In this document: one piece after another, positions 34,636-43,666 of the stretch
Numbering within the stretch: the stretch's first letter is position 1
Layout of the letters: the number at the start of each line of letters is the position of its first letter
Assembly (NCBI RefSeq): GCF_000756715.1
Contig: NZ_CCSE01000001.1
Location: 1,332,001-1,396,000, forward strand
Direction: 5' to 3'
DNA length: 64,000 nucleotides
DNA from: Jeotgalicoccus saudimassiliensis
GTDB taxonomy: Bacteria > Bacillota > Bacilli > Staphylococcales > Salinicoccaceae
Program-made: the position numbers and the translations under genes
Notes under the pieces: generated by a model
What the model was told of the DNA's origin: nothing
Seen by the model: only the letters and a program-made list of their open reading frames with translations
Database searches by the model: none

Positions 34636-35655
34636 CTAGTCCTTAAGTACATCACTGTTATAAATTTTAGTGTTTCTGAATACATATGAACCAAGTATTG
34701 CTGCACCAAGTGAAATTGCGGCACAAATCGCGGCATACATAACTACCTGTCCTGCCGGGTTATAACCGAACATTACCAGAAGGCCCGGTACCGGTGCTGC
34801 CGTACCCGGTGCATCATTGACCATACCGGACATTGCGATAACCATCCCGGACAATCCGCCCCCGACAAAGTTTGTAACATACATCGGCAGAGGGTTTGCG
34901 GTAATGAGATCCGCTTTCGATAATGGTTCAATTGCTACAGATATAATCGATTTTAAGTCACCGATTTTAAGTTTATAAAATAGCCATGCACTTGCCGGTG
35001 AAGATGCAAATGCAGATAATGCCGCAACTGCCATCGGTATACCTGTTAAACCGAGAAGTGCCGTTAATGCCATTGAACTTAACGGTGAAATACCTACTAC
35101 TGTCACGATTCCGCCGAGCATTAAGCCCATCAGCAGCGGACTGGTATCCGTAGCAGTTTGAATAATTGTTCCAATTTCAAGCAGCGAATTATCAATCATG
35201 GGTGTAATCATGAGACCCATCAGTCTGATGACAGGCAGCGCAATCAGGATAACGACGATAAAGTCCAGTCCTTTCGGAATGACACGCTGCAGCCACAGCA
35301 CACCAAATGAAACAATGTATGCTGCAAATAACCCCGGGATAAGACCCATGTCCCCGAAACCTGCCGCTAATATTGCAGAGTTAACAGGATTAACTTTCAT
35401 AGCAAGACATACAAGCATTACTACGATCGTTCCATCCAGCGCCCCTGCAACTGATCCCGCCGTCTGGAAAAATTCTATGTTGAAAAGGTCTCCTATGACA
35501 AATGTGTTCAGTGCTTCTACTAAATATGTAGCAATTGCAGCACCTGCGAAGGCGCCCATCACTTTTGAACCGTACGGTGCAAAGTGTGTAAATAATGTAA
35601 AGAATACTAAAATAAGTAACAGCAGACCAATTCCTATCAGCTCGTCAATTGTCAA
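34636..35655 (-). CDS. PTS_EIIC_2 / PfoR-like membrane protein
   Basis: About 339 residues and 9-10 helices, matching the PfoR-like family (PTS EIIC type 2 domain): FTHFAPYGSKVMGAFAGAAIATYLVEA (split family marker near 20-45), then NPVNSAILAAGFGDMGLIPGL and GGIVTVVGISPLSSMALTAL. No EIIA or EIIB partner is nearby, so sugar transport through the PTS is doubtful. The open frame extends upstream to 35778 without an SD, and that part looks non-coding. A TTG at 35655 after GGGGG starts MTIDELIGIGLL; spacing is short, so the start is uncertain. Confidence 0.78.
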   Translation of the reverse strand: MTIDELIGIGLLLLILVFFTLFTHFAPYGSKVMGAFAGAAIATYLVEALNTFVIGDLFNIEFFQTAGSVAGALDGTIVVMLVCLAMKVNPVNSAILAAGFGDMGLIPGLFAAYIVSFGVLWLQRVIPKGLDFIVVILIALPVIRLMGLMITPMIDNSLLEIGTIIQTATDTSPLLMGLMLGGIVTVVGISPLSSMALTALLGLTGIPMAVAALSAFASSPASAWLFYKLKIGDLKSIISVAIEPLSKADLITANPLPMYVTNFVGGGLSGMVIAMSGMVNDAPGTAAPVPGLLVMFGYNPAGQVVMYAAICAAISLGAAILGSYVFRNTKIYNSDVLKD

Positions 35656-35843
35656 AACCCCCAAATTTTTATCTATAATGGATAATATGAAAAGCCTTTC
35701 ATGAAGATACAATGCAATTAAGTTACCACACCAGATTTTTTTAGTCAATTTTAAATTCCGGTATTTTATGTTTAACACTGTGATAAAATGGGGAAAACAT
35801 TAATAATTACGCAGTTTTTAAATATTTTTCAGGAGGCGGCATA

Positions 35844-36191
35844 ATGTTAAAATATCTTGTGAATTTATACGTGGGATCGAAAGTGATTGAAGGCGGTCTC
35901 GATAAAATTAAAGCCGACGGAAACATGGGTGAGGAATTCGAGTCGGAATTTAATGTGAACGATGATCAGATGAAAGTTGCAGGTTACTTTGAAGCAGTCG
36001 GTTCAATCTTCCTGTTTCTGTCATTCTTAGGCAAAACGTTTACCCGAATAGGGACATTTATGATTAATGCAGTACTCGGTGTGGCAATTTTAAAACACCT
36101 GAAAGCAGGACACGGTTATGAAGGCAGTAAAAATGCGCTCCAGCTGTTCGGCCTGAACACGCTGAGCTTCCTTGAAACATTCCGTAAATAA
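35844..36191 (+). CDS. Small DoxX-like membrane protein
   Basis: A 115-residue membrane protein with an AGGAGGC site six bases upstream. Helices lie at about 1-16, 43-62 and 68-85, with an acidic, polar segment at 20-42 between the first two. The pattern is like the DoxX/DUF-type four-helix proteins, but no diagnostic motif is visible. It is closed by its own terminator. Function unknown. Confidence 0.7.
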   Translation: MLKYLVNLYVGSKVIEGGLDKIKADGNMGEEFESEFNVNDDQMKVAGYFEAVGSIFLFLSFLGKTFTRIGTFMINAVLGVAILKHLKAGHGYEGSKNALQLFGLNTLSFLETFRK

Positions 36192-36197
36192 TCAGTG

Positions 36198-36222
36198 AAC
36201 CTGAAGAAGCAGTCTTCAGGTT
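36198..36222 (+). terminator. Terminator of the DoxX-like gene
   Basis: 10-bp stem AACCTGAAGA and complement, then T6. Confidence 0.88.
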
Positions 36223-36293
36223 TTTTCTTACGTCCTTTTGTATCAGAAAACGGCTGTAAGAATAAATATACGTATACTCTGGAGGGACTCAAT

Positions 36294-37721
36294 TTGGTTA
36301 ACTATAATAAACAATTTATAAACGGTGAATGGGTAAACAGCACGAGCAGTGAAACTATAGATGTAATTAATCCGACGACAGAGGAAGTATTCGCCACTGT
36401 TGCCGACGGTAATGCAGAAGATGTCGATAAAGCGGTCAAAGCGGCTCATAATGTCTATCTGGACTTCCGACGGACTCCTGTTAAGGAGCGGAAAGAAATG
36501 CTCGAACGCATTGCAGATGAATATGAGAAACGTAAAGATGATTTGATTGATACTATTACAAATGAACTGGGTTCTCCGCTGTCCGTATCGGAAAATGCAC
36601 ATTATACAGCGGGATTAAACCACTTCCGAACTGCCGCAGAAACTTTGGATTCATTTGAATTTGAAGAACAGCGCGATGATGCGCTGATTGTCAAAGAGAG
36701 TATCGGTGTTGCAGGGTTAATTACACCGTGGAACTTCCCGACAAACCAGACAGCACTGAAAATTTCAGCTGCATTCGCTGCGGGGTCTCCGGTCGTATTA
36801 AAACCAAGCGAAGAAACACCGGTAACGGCATGTATTCTGGCAGAGATTTTCGAAGCAGCAGGTGTGCCGAAAGGATACTTCAACCTCGTTAACGGCGACG
36901 GTGAAAATGTCGGTGTACCGTTAAGCGAACACCCGGATGTCCGCATGATGTCATTTACAGGGTCTGGCCGTGCCGGTCAAAGCATTATGGAAAAATCAGC
37001 AGCAGACTTTAAAAAAGTTGCACTTGAACTTGGCGGTAAATCGCCATTTATCGTACTCGATGATGCAGACCTCGATGAGGCTGCTGCCTCTGCTGTAAAC
37101 AGAGTTGTCAGAAATACAGGTCAGGTGTGTACTGCCGGTACACGCACGCTGATTCCCGCGGAACTAAAAGATGAATTCATTCAAAAACTGAAAGAAGCAA
37201 TCAGCAAAGTGAAAGTCGGCAACCCGAGGGAAGACGGTATCGAAGTCGGTCCGCTGATCAGCAAAACACAATTCGACAGAGTACAGAGCTATATAGAACA
37301 AGGGCAGGCAGAAGGCGCAACACTGTATCACGGGGGCACCGGAAAACCGGACGGTCTTGACACAGGCTACTTCGTCAAACCGACCATCTTTACCGATGTG
37401 GACAACAGCATGACAATTGCCCGGGAAGAAATTTTTGGTCCTGTGATGAGCGTTATCACTTATGAAGATCTTGAAGATGCCATCCGCATTGCCAATGATA
37501 CTGTTTACGGCCTTGCAGGTTACGTAGTCGGTAAAGATAAGGAAAAACTTCAGCACGTGGCACGTTCAATCGAAGCAGGTACGATTATTATTAACGACTG
37601 CGGTGGTCCAAACACGCTGCCGTTCGGCGGTTATAAACAATCAGGTATCGGCCGCGAATGGGGAGACTACGGACTCGAAGAATTTCTCGAAGTAAAATCA
37701 ATTAAAGGATATTTCGCATAA
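36294..37721 (+). CDS. NAD(P)-dependent aldehyde dehydrogenase
   Basis: A 475-residue ALDH-superfamily enzyme oxidising an aldehyde to its acid. [14 protein letters not shown] (about 142-155) is the catalytic-Asn loop, FTGSGRAGQ the cofactor site, LELGGKSP carries the catalytic Glu, and the nucleophilic Cys lies in [11 protein letters not shown] (about 277). The open frame reaches back to 36195 across a terminator. The true start is the TTG at 36294, seven bases after GGAGGG, giving the same length as the Staphylococcus homologue. The substrate cannot be read from sequence. Confidence 0.93.
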   Translation: MVNYNKQFINGEWVNSTSSETIDVINPTTEEVFATVADGNAEDVDKAVKAAHNVYLDFRRTPVKERKEMLERIADEYEKRKDDLIDTITNELGSPLSVSENAHYTAGLNHFRTAAETLDSFEFEEQRDDALIVKESIGVAGLITPWNFPTNQTALKISAAFAAGSPVVLKPSEETPVTACILAEIFEAAGVPKGYFNLVNGDGENVGVPLSEHPDVRMMSFTGSGRAGQSIMEKSAADFKKVALELGGKSPFIVLDDADLDEAAASAVNRVVRNTGQVCTAGTRTLIPAELKDEFIQKLKEAISKVKVGNPREDGIEVGPLISKTQFDRVQSYIEQGQAEGATLYHGGTGKPDGLDTGYFVKPTIFTDVDNSMTIAREEIFGPVMSVITYEDLEDAIRIANDTVYGLAGYVVGKDKEKLQHVARSIEAGTIIINDCGGPNTLPFGGYKQSGIGREWGDYGLEEFLEVKSIKGYFA

Positions 37722-37724
37722 AAT

Positions 37725-37746
37725 AAAACGCCCTTCGGGGCGTTTT
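37725..37746. terminator. Bidirectional terminator, ALDH / MFS
   Basis: 9-bp stem AAAACGCCC with its complement around a TTCG tetraloop, T7 after. Confidence 0.93.
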
Positions 37747-37747
37747 T

Positions 37748-38947
37748 TTATTTGAAATGCCATATTCTTCTCTTCAGTAAATATAAGAACATCATAAACA
37801 ATGTTAAACATAATACGAGGAATCCGATATTTAACATGGACACACCAATCCATCCGCCCTGCATCCAGAACACTCCTGCCAGCGTACCGCCGACACTTGA
37901 ACCCGTGTAATAGAAAAACAGGTACAGTGATGAGGCCTGTGCTTTATTGCTGTGTGCAATATTGCCCACCCACCCGCTCGTCAGTGAATGCGCGATAAAG
38001 AAACCGAATGTAAACAGAACAAGCCCTGCGACAATCATCCATACCGACGGCAGCAGTACGATAATAAGTCCTGATATCCCTGTAATAATACCTGCATAAA
38101 GCATTGTTACCTTACCATATCTGTACACGAGACTGCCTGAAAACATCGAACTCAATACACCGACGAGAAATATAAGATATACCCAGCTGACAATCGTCTG
38201 GCTGATATTATAATCTTCTATCAGTACGAATGACACATAGTTGTATAAAGAGACGTTCGTCCCGAGCAGCAGGAAGCCCATGACAAACAATATAATTAAG
38301 AGTGGATTTTTCAAATGTTCCGTCAGTGACTTCAGCAGTTCTTTAACATTAAAATCCTGTTTTACGAAATGCCTCGACGGCGATAATGCGTACCAGAAAA
38401 TAAGCGTTGCAATCAGACTGACAATACCGACCCCGATGAGTCCGTTCTGCCATCCCCACAATCCGGCAGCCACCCCTGAAAACACACGTCCGAATACTGC
38501 TCCGAGTGCATTTCCACTTATATACAGTCCCATCGCTCCGGGAAGGCTCCTCGGATGAATCTCTTCACCGAGATACGCCATCGCAATGGACGGCAAACCG
38601 GCAAGTGCTACACCCTGCAGTGCCCGCATTGCAATCAGTGTACCGTAAGTCGGACTGAATGCAGTAAGTATACAAAGTATCGACGCCGACAGCATCGATA
38701 CGAGCATTATATTTTTCCTTCCGACCGCTTCTGAAATTGAACCGAACACCAGCATGCTGACTGCGAGCGTGAAGGTCGTCACCGACAGCGATAAACTCGC
38801 AGCAGTCGGTGTCACTCCGTAAAAGGCAGTTAAGTCAGGTAAGATCGGCTGCACTACATAAAGAATCGCAAATGTATTAAATCCTGCGGCGAAAAAAGCA
38901 AGTGCTGTCTGTCTGTAACTTTTAGTTCCCCGTTCTATAAAATCCAT
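37748..38947 (-). CDS. MFS transporter, YnfM-like
   Basis: A 399-residue 12-helix major facilitator. TM1-2 end in VVQPILPDLTAFYGVTPT, the loop 2-3 motif is GSISEAVGRKNIM, and RALQGVALAGLPSIAMAYLGEE lies in TM4. This pattern resembles YnfM/YgaY-type exporters of unknown substrate. The ATG at 38947 follows GGGGG at six bases; the upstream ATG touches that site. Confidence 0.85.
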   Translation of the reverse strand: MDFIERGTKSYRQTALAFFAAGFNTFAILYVVQPILPDLTAFYGVTPTAASLSLSVTTFTLAVSMLVFGSISEAVGRKNIMLVSMLSASILCILTAFSPTYGTLIAMRALQGVALAGLPSIAMAYLGEEIHPRSLPGAMGLYISGNALGAVFGRVFSGVAAGLWGWQNGLIGVGIVSLIATLIFWYALSPSRHFVKQDFNVKELLKSLTEHLKNPLLIILFVMGFLLLGTNVSLYNYVSFVLIEDYNISQTIVSWVYLIFLVGVLSSMFSGSLVYRYGKVTMLYAGIITGISGLIIVLLPSVWMIVAGLVLFTFGFFIAHSLTSGWVGNIAHSNKAQASSLYLFFYYTGSSVGGTLAGVFWMQGGWIGVSMLNIGFLVLCLTLFMMFLYLLKRRIWHFK

Positions 38948-38968
38948 TTCCATCCCCCAGTTAAAATC

Positions 38969-39484
38969 TTAATCAGATTTATATACAGTCTGATCCAGCC
39001 ATGCTTTTACCTCTTTGAGAATGCTGTTATCCAATAGTTTTGGATAAGTCATTAATACGAGCTGCACCTGTTCATGTCCTTCGTTAATAACCGGCTGCGG
39101 ATAGCTGAAGCCGGACAGATGATATCCATTTCTTTCATAAAATTTTACACGGCGTACCTGTATGTCATCTTCCGGCGGTTCCACTTCCAGTACTACAGGT
39201 TTACTGCTCCTTGCATTGTATTCTTTCAGTATTTTTGAACCGAGACCCCGGGAACGGTATTTATCATTAACTGCAAGATGCTCGACAAAGCGGTATTTCT
39301 CATTTTCCCACTCTGCTATGAATGCCAGTATTTCACCATTTTTCTGCAGTACATATACATTATACCCCGGCTCATCAAGCAGCTTCTGCTGACCTTTAAA
39401 ATTTCTTATTTCCGCCGGTGGAAATGATTCGTCTATCAACGCATACAGCTGTTCAAAATCGCTCTTTTCCAATCGCTCCAGCAT
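38969..39484 (-). CDS. GNAT family N-acetyltransferase
   Basis: A 171-residue acetyl-CoA-dependent transferase. The acetyl-CoA loop is seen as VNDKYRSRGLGSKIL (about 76-90), and RRVKFYERNGYHLSGF near 118 is the C-terminal GNAT motif. The open frame extends 27 codons upstream through the preceding terminator, so the ATG at 39484 is used. The substrate is unknown. It follows the marR-type gene but is separated from it by a terminator. Confidence 0.87.
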   Translation of the reverse strand: MLERLEKSDFEQLYALIDESFPPAEIRNFKGQQKLLDEPGYNVYVLQKNGEILAFIAEWENEKYRFVEHLAVNDKYRSRGLGSKILKEYNARSSKPVVLEVEPPEDDIQVRRVKFYERNGYHLSGFSYPQPVINEGHEQVQLVLMTYPKLLDNSILKEVKAWLDQTVYKSD

Positions 39485-39546
39485 AATTACACTTTCTTTC
39501 TTTTTAATATTATTCTTACTATAGAACAGTTTGAAATATAAAAAAA

Positions 39547-39568
39547 GCAGTACACATCTGTGCACTGC
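39547..39568 (-). terminator. marR-type gene terminator
   Basis: 10-bp stem GCAGTACACA / TGTGCACTGC with one mismatch and T7 on the minus strand. Confidence 0.85.
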
Positions 39569-39590
39569 TTAATAAACCCCATATTTTTTG

Positions 39591-40025
39591 TTAGCTGTTG
39601 TGCGCACTCGCGCTAATTTTTTTAAGCATTTCCCTGAAAGCACTCAGCTCTTCGTCACTTAATGCGGTAAACAACCCGGCAAGAAGTTCGCTGTGAGGCG
39701 GGAAAATCTTTGCAATCAGACTTTCTCCTTCTTCGGTCAATGCTGCTTTCATACTGCGTCTGTCATTCTCATCACGTTTCCGGATAATATAGCCTTTCTG
39801 CTGTAATTTATCCAGTATATAAGTCGTACTTGAATTTGCAATCAATATCCGTTCCTGAATGCGGTTAATCGGCTGGGGGCCTTTGTTAAACAAAAGCTCC
39901 ATAACTGCAAACTCGCTAATATTCAGTCCATACTGCTGTGCATCGTTCTTTACTACTTTTTCCAAAATATCATTTGTTCTTTTAATACCGACAAATGCTT
40001 TCAGACTTTCTTCCATTCTCGTCAT
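39591..40025 (-). CDS. MarR family transcriptional regulator
   Basis: A 144-residue winged-helix regulator. An N-terminal dimer helix is followed by the recognition region (INRIQERILIANSSTTYILDKLQQKGYI, in parts) and the wing KRDENDRRSMKAALTEEG. The start is the ATG at 40025 after TGAGGAG. It resembles the organic-hydroperoxide or MhqR-type branch of MarR, but there is no conserved redox Cys. A pseudo-palindrome inside its own promoter spacer suggests autorepression. Possible targets next door are the GNAT and MFS genes. Confidence 0.9.
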   Translation of the reverse strand: MTRMEESLKAFVGIKRTNDILEKVVKNDAQQYGLNISEFAVMELLFNKGPQPINRIQERILIANSSTTYILDKLQQKGYIIRKRDENDRRSMKAALTEEGESLIAKIFPPHSELLAGLFTALSDEELSAFREMLKKISASAHNS

Positions 40026-40058
40026 GATATTACTCCTCAGGGGCTTGAAATCCATAAA

Positions 40059-40087
40059 ATTATATAACGTATATCGTACAGTGTCAA
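40059..40087 (-). promoter_or_regulatory. marR-type gene promoter with embedded palindrome
   Basis: Perfect TTGACA (40082-40087), 17-base spacer, TATAAT (40059-40064) on the minus strand. The spacer holds the pseudo-palindrome ACGATATACGT, well placed for binding by the regulator. Confidence 0.75.
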
Positions 40088-40096
40088 TGTATCCGC

Positions 40097-40825
40097 CTAG
40101 TCTTCGAAGTAATCATCGTCGTATTCGATGTATCTCCCGTCATACATACTTGCATATGTTGTCGCTTCGTAGACCAGCTGCTCAATGTTTGAATAGTCGT
40201 CATCGATTTCCAGCCAGATGACTTTGTTGACCTGTCCGGTTATACCGTTAATATCAATCAGTGCTCCTTCATCTTCACCGTTCACAAGCTGCAGTATATA
40301 ATATTCACGCGTCTCGCCGTTGCCGCTCCATGTCGAGTAAACATTCACTCCCCCGACTTCAGATGCAGCGATTTCTACAGCATCTTCAACTGTCAGCTTC
40401 GTATTTCCCTCCGGTTTTTCGGGTTCTTTATCTTGTTCAGCCTGCTGTTCTTCCTGCTTCTTTTTCTCCTGTTCGGCTGCTGCTTTTTTCTCTTTTTCAG
40501 CCTGCTCATCTTCTTTTGTATCATCAGCAGGTTTTTTGGTTTCTTTATGCTCTGCGACAGTTTTTATACCGTCGACACTGGAATCTTCACGATCTACAGT
40601 AATGCTGTGCGTCGCTGATTTCCCTTTTAAATTGATAATGAAATAACGATCATCATCCGAGAGTGATACTGATTCCACAGAACCGCCGTAACGTTCTGTT
40701 ACGACAGCACGTGCTTCATCTTCTGATATATAATCCTGCTGATTGAACGTGACCCATGATACACCGACAACTATTCCGGCGATGAGTCCTGCGAGCGCGA
40801 TCAGAAACTTACTCCGCTTCGCCAT
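40097..40825 (-). CDS. Membrane-anchored protein with two PepSY domains
   Basis: A 242-residue protein: N-terminal membrane anchor (about 7-28), first PepSY-like domain (about 32-90, ISEDEARAVVTERYGG), a Lys/Glu/Gln-rich linker (about 95-145), second PepSY domain (about 147-205, LTVEDAVEIAASEVGG) and an acidic Tyr/Asp tail. PepSY domains are thought to inhibit proteases or modulate neighbouring sensors. Its start overlaps the histidine kinase gene by 17 bases, so it is the third gene of the two-component operon. Bacillus ykoG-ykoH-ykoI/J has the same kind of arrangement. Confidence 0.85.
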   Translation of the reverse strand: MAKRSKFLIALAGLIAGIVVGVSWVTFNQQDYISEDEARAVVTERYGGSVESVSLSDDDRYFIINLKGKSATHSITVDREDSSVDGIKTVAEHKETKKPADDTKEDEQAEKEKKAAAEQEKKKQEEQQAEQDKEPEKPEGNTKLTVEDAVEIAASEVGGVNVYSTWSGNGETREYYILQLVNGEDEGALIDINGITGQVNKVIWLEIDDDYSNIEQLVYEATTYASMYDGRYIEYDDDYFED

Positions 40826-42182
40826 TGTCAGCCTCCTTTTTAATTATTAATGTGAATGTCGTTCCTTCATCCACTTTACTGCTGACAGATATTTTAATAT
40901 CGTTATTGTCCGCCAGCTGTTTTGCTATTGATAAACCGAGACCGGAACCGCCCGTTTTTCTCGTACGGGCTTTATCCACACGATAAAAGCGGGTGAATAT
41001 ATCTCCTAAATCCTCTTCCGGTATTCCAATACCGTAATCCGTAATTTTAATCAGGACCGCGTGAGCCGTTTCATCCACTGCCACATCTATATCATCGCTG
41101 CTGTACTTGTGGGCGTTGTCGAGAAAAATACGCAGCAGCTGCTCAAATGCCGGAGGATGCACATAAATGTGCGGATTCCGACCGGATGCATCGATATTAA
41201 TATTCCGCTTAAATACTTTTTCAAGACGATATACAACACTCTCAATCAGCTTCACGACAGGAATGTACTCCATTTCCCCGCCTGTATCGCTATGCGTTAC
41301 TTTCGTAAAACTGAGAAACTGTTCTGTCAGATATTTCATCCGTGTCGTTTCTTCTGATATCGCCGTTATTCCTTCATCCAGCAGATCTTCACGCGTTTTA
41401 CCGAAGCGCTCCAGCATCCGTGCATATGAACTGATTACCGTCAGAGGCGTTTTTAATTCATGGGAGGCATTCATAATAAATGCCTGCTGGTTATCATCGT
41501 GCACTTTTAACGTCAGCATCATATCGTTGTATGCACCCGTGAGCATTTTCAGCTCATACGCATCTGATTTATTGTCAGGCAGTGTTTTGTAGCGCCGTAT
41601 GTTTTCTTTATCATTCATTCTCTCCACAAGACTCTTAATCGGGCTGGTAATCAGATTTGTAATGATCTGATTCAGCACAAACACAAGAGTCAGAAGCACG
41701 AGAGTTGAAATGATTAATATCCATTTTAATAAATTGTATGTCTCGTACAGGAAGTTCACATTCTCGTAAATCTGAAGACTGTGGACATTGCCGTCCTGCC
41801 AAATAACAGGCAGGGACACCATAACAAAATGTTCATCGTTCAGTGTGACATTATCCGTAAACTTCGATGTCCGGTAAGGCTTCGATAATTCGAGATAGCT
41901 TTCATCAGTCGCGATTCTGACGATATGGTTTTCATCTTCACCTATCATCGTTATATAACCGTCCGACAGCGAAAAATACTGGAGCACGGTTTCACCGCTG
42001 ATACCGCTCTCTGTTGCTTTTTGAATTTCTGTAATTATATTGTTGCCGCGGTTTTCAAGCTGTCCCGCTTCCGCTTCCAGCGAATAATGTTTATAGGCAA
42101 AGTAAATTAAACAATTGGTCAGCATAACAGCAATGGCAATCATTACTGTCGTGTACAGCTGTATTTTTGTTCCAAGTTTCAT
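40809..42182 (-). CDS. Sensor histidine kinase, YkoH-like
   Basis: A 457-residue membrane kinase. TM1 about 10-30, an extracellular sensor region of about 115 residues, TM2 about 150-172, a HAMP segment, then the dimerisation H-box NASHELKTPLTV (about 240). The ATP domain has the N-box DNAHKYS, the G1 box DYGIGIPEEDLG and the G2 box GGSGLGLSIA. It presumably phosphorylates the response regulator encoded three bases upstream. The signal may be read through the co-encoded PepSY protein; this is inference. Confidence 0.93.
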   Translation of the reverse strand: MKLGTKIQLYTTVMIAIAVMLTNCLIYFAYKHYSLEAEAGQLENRGNNIITEIQKATESGISGETVLQYFSLSDGYITMIGEDENHIVRIATDESYLELSKPYRTSKFTDNVTLNDEHFVMVSLPVIWQDGNVHSLQIYENVNFLYETYNLLKWILIISTLVLLTLVFVLNQIITNLITSPIKSLVERMNDKENIRRYKTLPDNKSDAYELKMLTGAYNDMMLTLKVHDDNQQAFIMNASHELKTPLTVISSYARMLERFGKTREDLLDEGITAISEETTRMKYLTEQFLSFTKVTHSDTGGEMEYIPVVKLIESVVYRLEKVFKRNINIDASGRNPHIYVHPPAFEQLLRIFLDNAHKYSSDDIDVAVDETAHAVLIKITDYGIGIPEEDLGDIFTRFYRVDKARTRKTGGSGLGLSIAKQLADNNDIKISVSSKVDEGTTFTLIIKKEADNGEAE

Positions 42183-42185
42183 AAT

Positions 42186-42860
42186 TTAATCCTTAATAAT
42201 ATAACCAATGCCGCGAACACTGGAGATTAGTGATGGTTTGTCTGTATCCAGTTTCTTACGTATATAGCGCACGTAGACATCCACCGTATTCGTATCGCCG
42301 AAATAGTCATATCCCCACACTGCATCAATAATCTGATCGCGGGACAGCGCCTGATTTTTGTTATTGATAAGATAAAGAAGCACATCGTATTCTTTTTGTG
42401 TTAAGTACACCGCTTCACCGTTACTGTAAACTTCCCTTGCAAGCGGTCTGATTTCGAGGTGGCGGTGTTCTATCACTTCCGATTTCACTTCGCTTTTTTC
42501 AGCAGATTTCAGGTGCACGCGGATTCTTGCGAGCAGCTCTTCAACTTCAAACGGCTTCGTCATGTAATCATTGGCACCTGAGTCGAGTCCGCTGACTTTG
42601 TCCATCACAGCATCTCTTGCTGTCAGCATAATTATTTTAATGCCGGCGTCTTTCTGTCTGATTCTCCTGAGCACTTCCAGTCCGTTCAGTTCAGGAATCA
42701 TCACATCCAGCAGAATCAGTGAATAGCCGCCGGTCTCATATTTCTCAAGTGCCTCTTTGCCTGTATACGCAATATCTGTTTCATATTCTTCAAATTCCAG
42801 TTCAAGCTGAATCACACGTGCAATTTTTTCATCGTCTTCGACGATCAGTATTTTCTCCAT
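42186..42860 (-). CDS. OmpR-family response regulator, YkoG-like
   Basis: A 224-residue regulator with a receiver domain (acidic pair at 9-10, phospho-acceptor Asp in LILLDVMIP about 53, Lys in MTKPF about 102). The C-terminal winged helix carries TQKEYDVLLYLINNKNQ and VDVYVRYIRKKLD. First gene of a three-gene operon. Likely targets include its own operon and the PepSY lipoprotein gene just upstream, though no direct repeat typical of OmpR sites was confirmed. Confidence 0.94.
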   Translation of the reverse strand: MEKILIVEDDEKIARVIQLELEFEEYETDIAYTGKEALEKYETGGYSLILLDVMIPELNGLEVLRRIRQKDAGIKIIMLTARDAVMDKVSGLDSGANDYMTKPFEVEELLARIRVHLKSAEKSEVKSEVIEHRHLEIRPLAREVYSNGEAVYLTQKEYDVLLYLINNKNQALSRDQIIDAVWGYDYFGDTNTVDVYVRYIRKKLDTDKPSLISSVRGIGYIIKD

Positions 42861-42941
42861 GATATCGCCTCACAATATAAGTTGTTATTGTAATTATATC
42901 ATGCAGTACACTTTAAACTGTTTTTAAGCATGATAAAAACA

Positions 42942-42958
42942 ACGCCCCTCGGGGGCGT
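42942..42958 (-). terminator. Terminator of the PepSY lipoprotein gene
   Basis: 7-bp GC-rich stem ACGCCCC and complement, followed by TGTTTTT on the minus strand, separating the lipoprotein gene from the two-component operon. Confidence 0.8.
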
Positions 42959-42964
42959 CTGTCA

Positions 42965-43537
42965 CTAGTCATCAATCTCAGTTACATCACCTGTTTTCGC
43001 ATTGATTGTTACTTCGAATTCGCCGATTTCAAATTCGTATTTAAAATCATCTACATCATAATCCCATTCATCTGCTTCGCCTTCAGCAGCTGCCTCTGCC
43101 GCTTCTTTCGCTGCGGTCAGAGAAATGATTTTGTCATTCTGCGCTGCTTCAAGACGCTTGAATCCGCGTTCATCGTTTTCGTTATCATTTTCTTCGTCAA
43201 TAACAGTCAGATCATCTGCGTTCAGCTTCACTTCGTATTCATTTGTACTGTTTTCGAACTTAACTTCGTAGTAATATACACCGTCGTCTTCTTCGTAGCT
43301 GATACCTTCTAAAATACCATCGAAGTTCTCATGAGCAATTTCGATTGCTTCAGCAGACTTATTATCTTTAAATGCATCTTTGAGTGCAATATTGTCTACC
43401 GGGTCAGTGTCTCCGCTCCCGGCTGCTGCTTCAGTTTCCCATTCCATATCATCTGCACTTGCGTTCGCTCCACATGCACCCAATACTAACGCTGATGCCA
43501 GTACACCGCCGAATAAAATGTTTTTGCTTAATTTCAT
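42965..43537 (-). CDS. PepSY-domain lipoprotein
   Basis: A 190-residue exported lipoprotein. The signal peptide ends in the lipobox LGAC (about 17-20), an acidic linker follows, then two PepSY-like repeats (about 55-115 and 125-190, each ending in a beta strand with D-x-T-V/E). It is very acidic. The ATG at 43537 lies nine bases after GGAGG; the upstream ATG directly abuts that site and is unlikely. It lies just upstream of the two-component operon in the same direction, so it may be a target or a signal partner. Confidence 0.85.
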   Translation of the reverse strand: MKLSKNILFGGVLASALVLGACGANASADDMEWETEAAAGSGDTDPVDNIALKDAFKDNKSAEAIEIAHENFDGILEGISYEEDDGVYYYEVKFENSTNEYEVKLNADDLTVIDEENDNENDERGFKRLEAAQNDKIISLTAAKEAAEAAAEGEADEWDYDVDDFKYEFEIGEFEVTINAKTGDVTEIDD

Positions 43538-43666
43538 TTCAGTCATCCTCCATTTATATTGCCGCCCGATTTGTGCGGTTTGTTTTATTTGTTACTTAAA
43601 GTATATCCACACCGGACTAATGGACAGTTAATCAATAGTTAAAGGATGATTAAAAAATGAAATATA

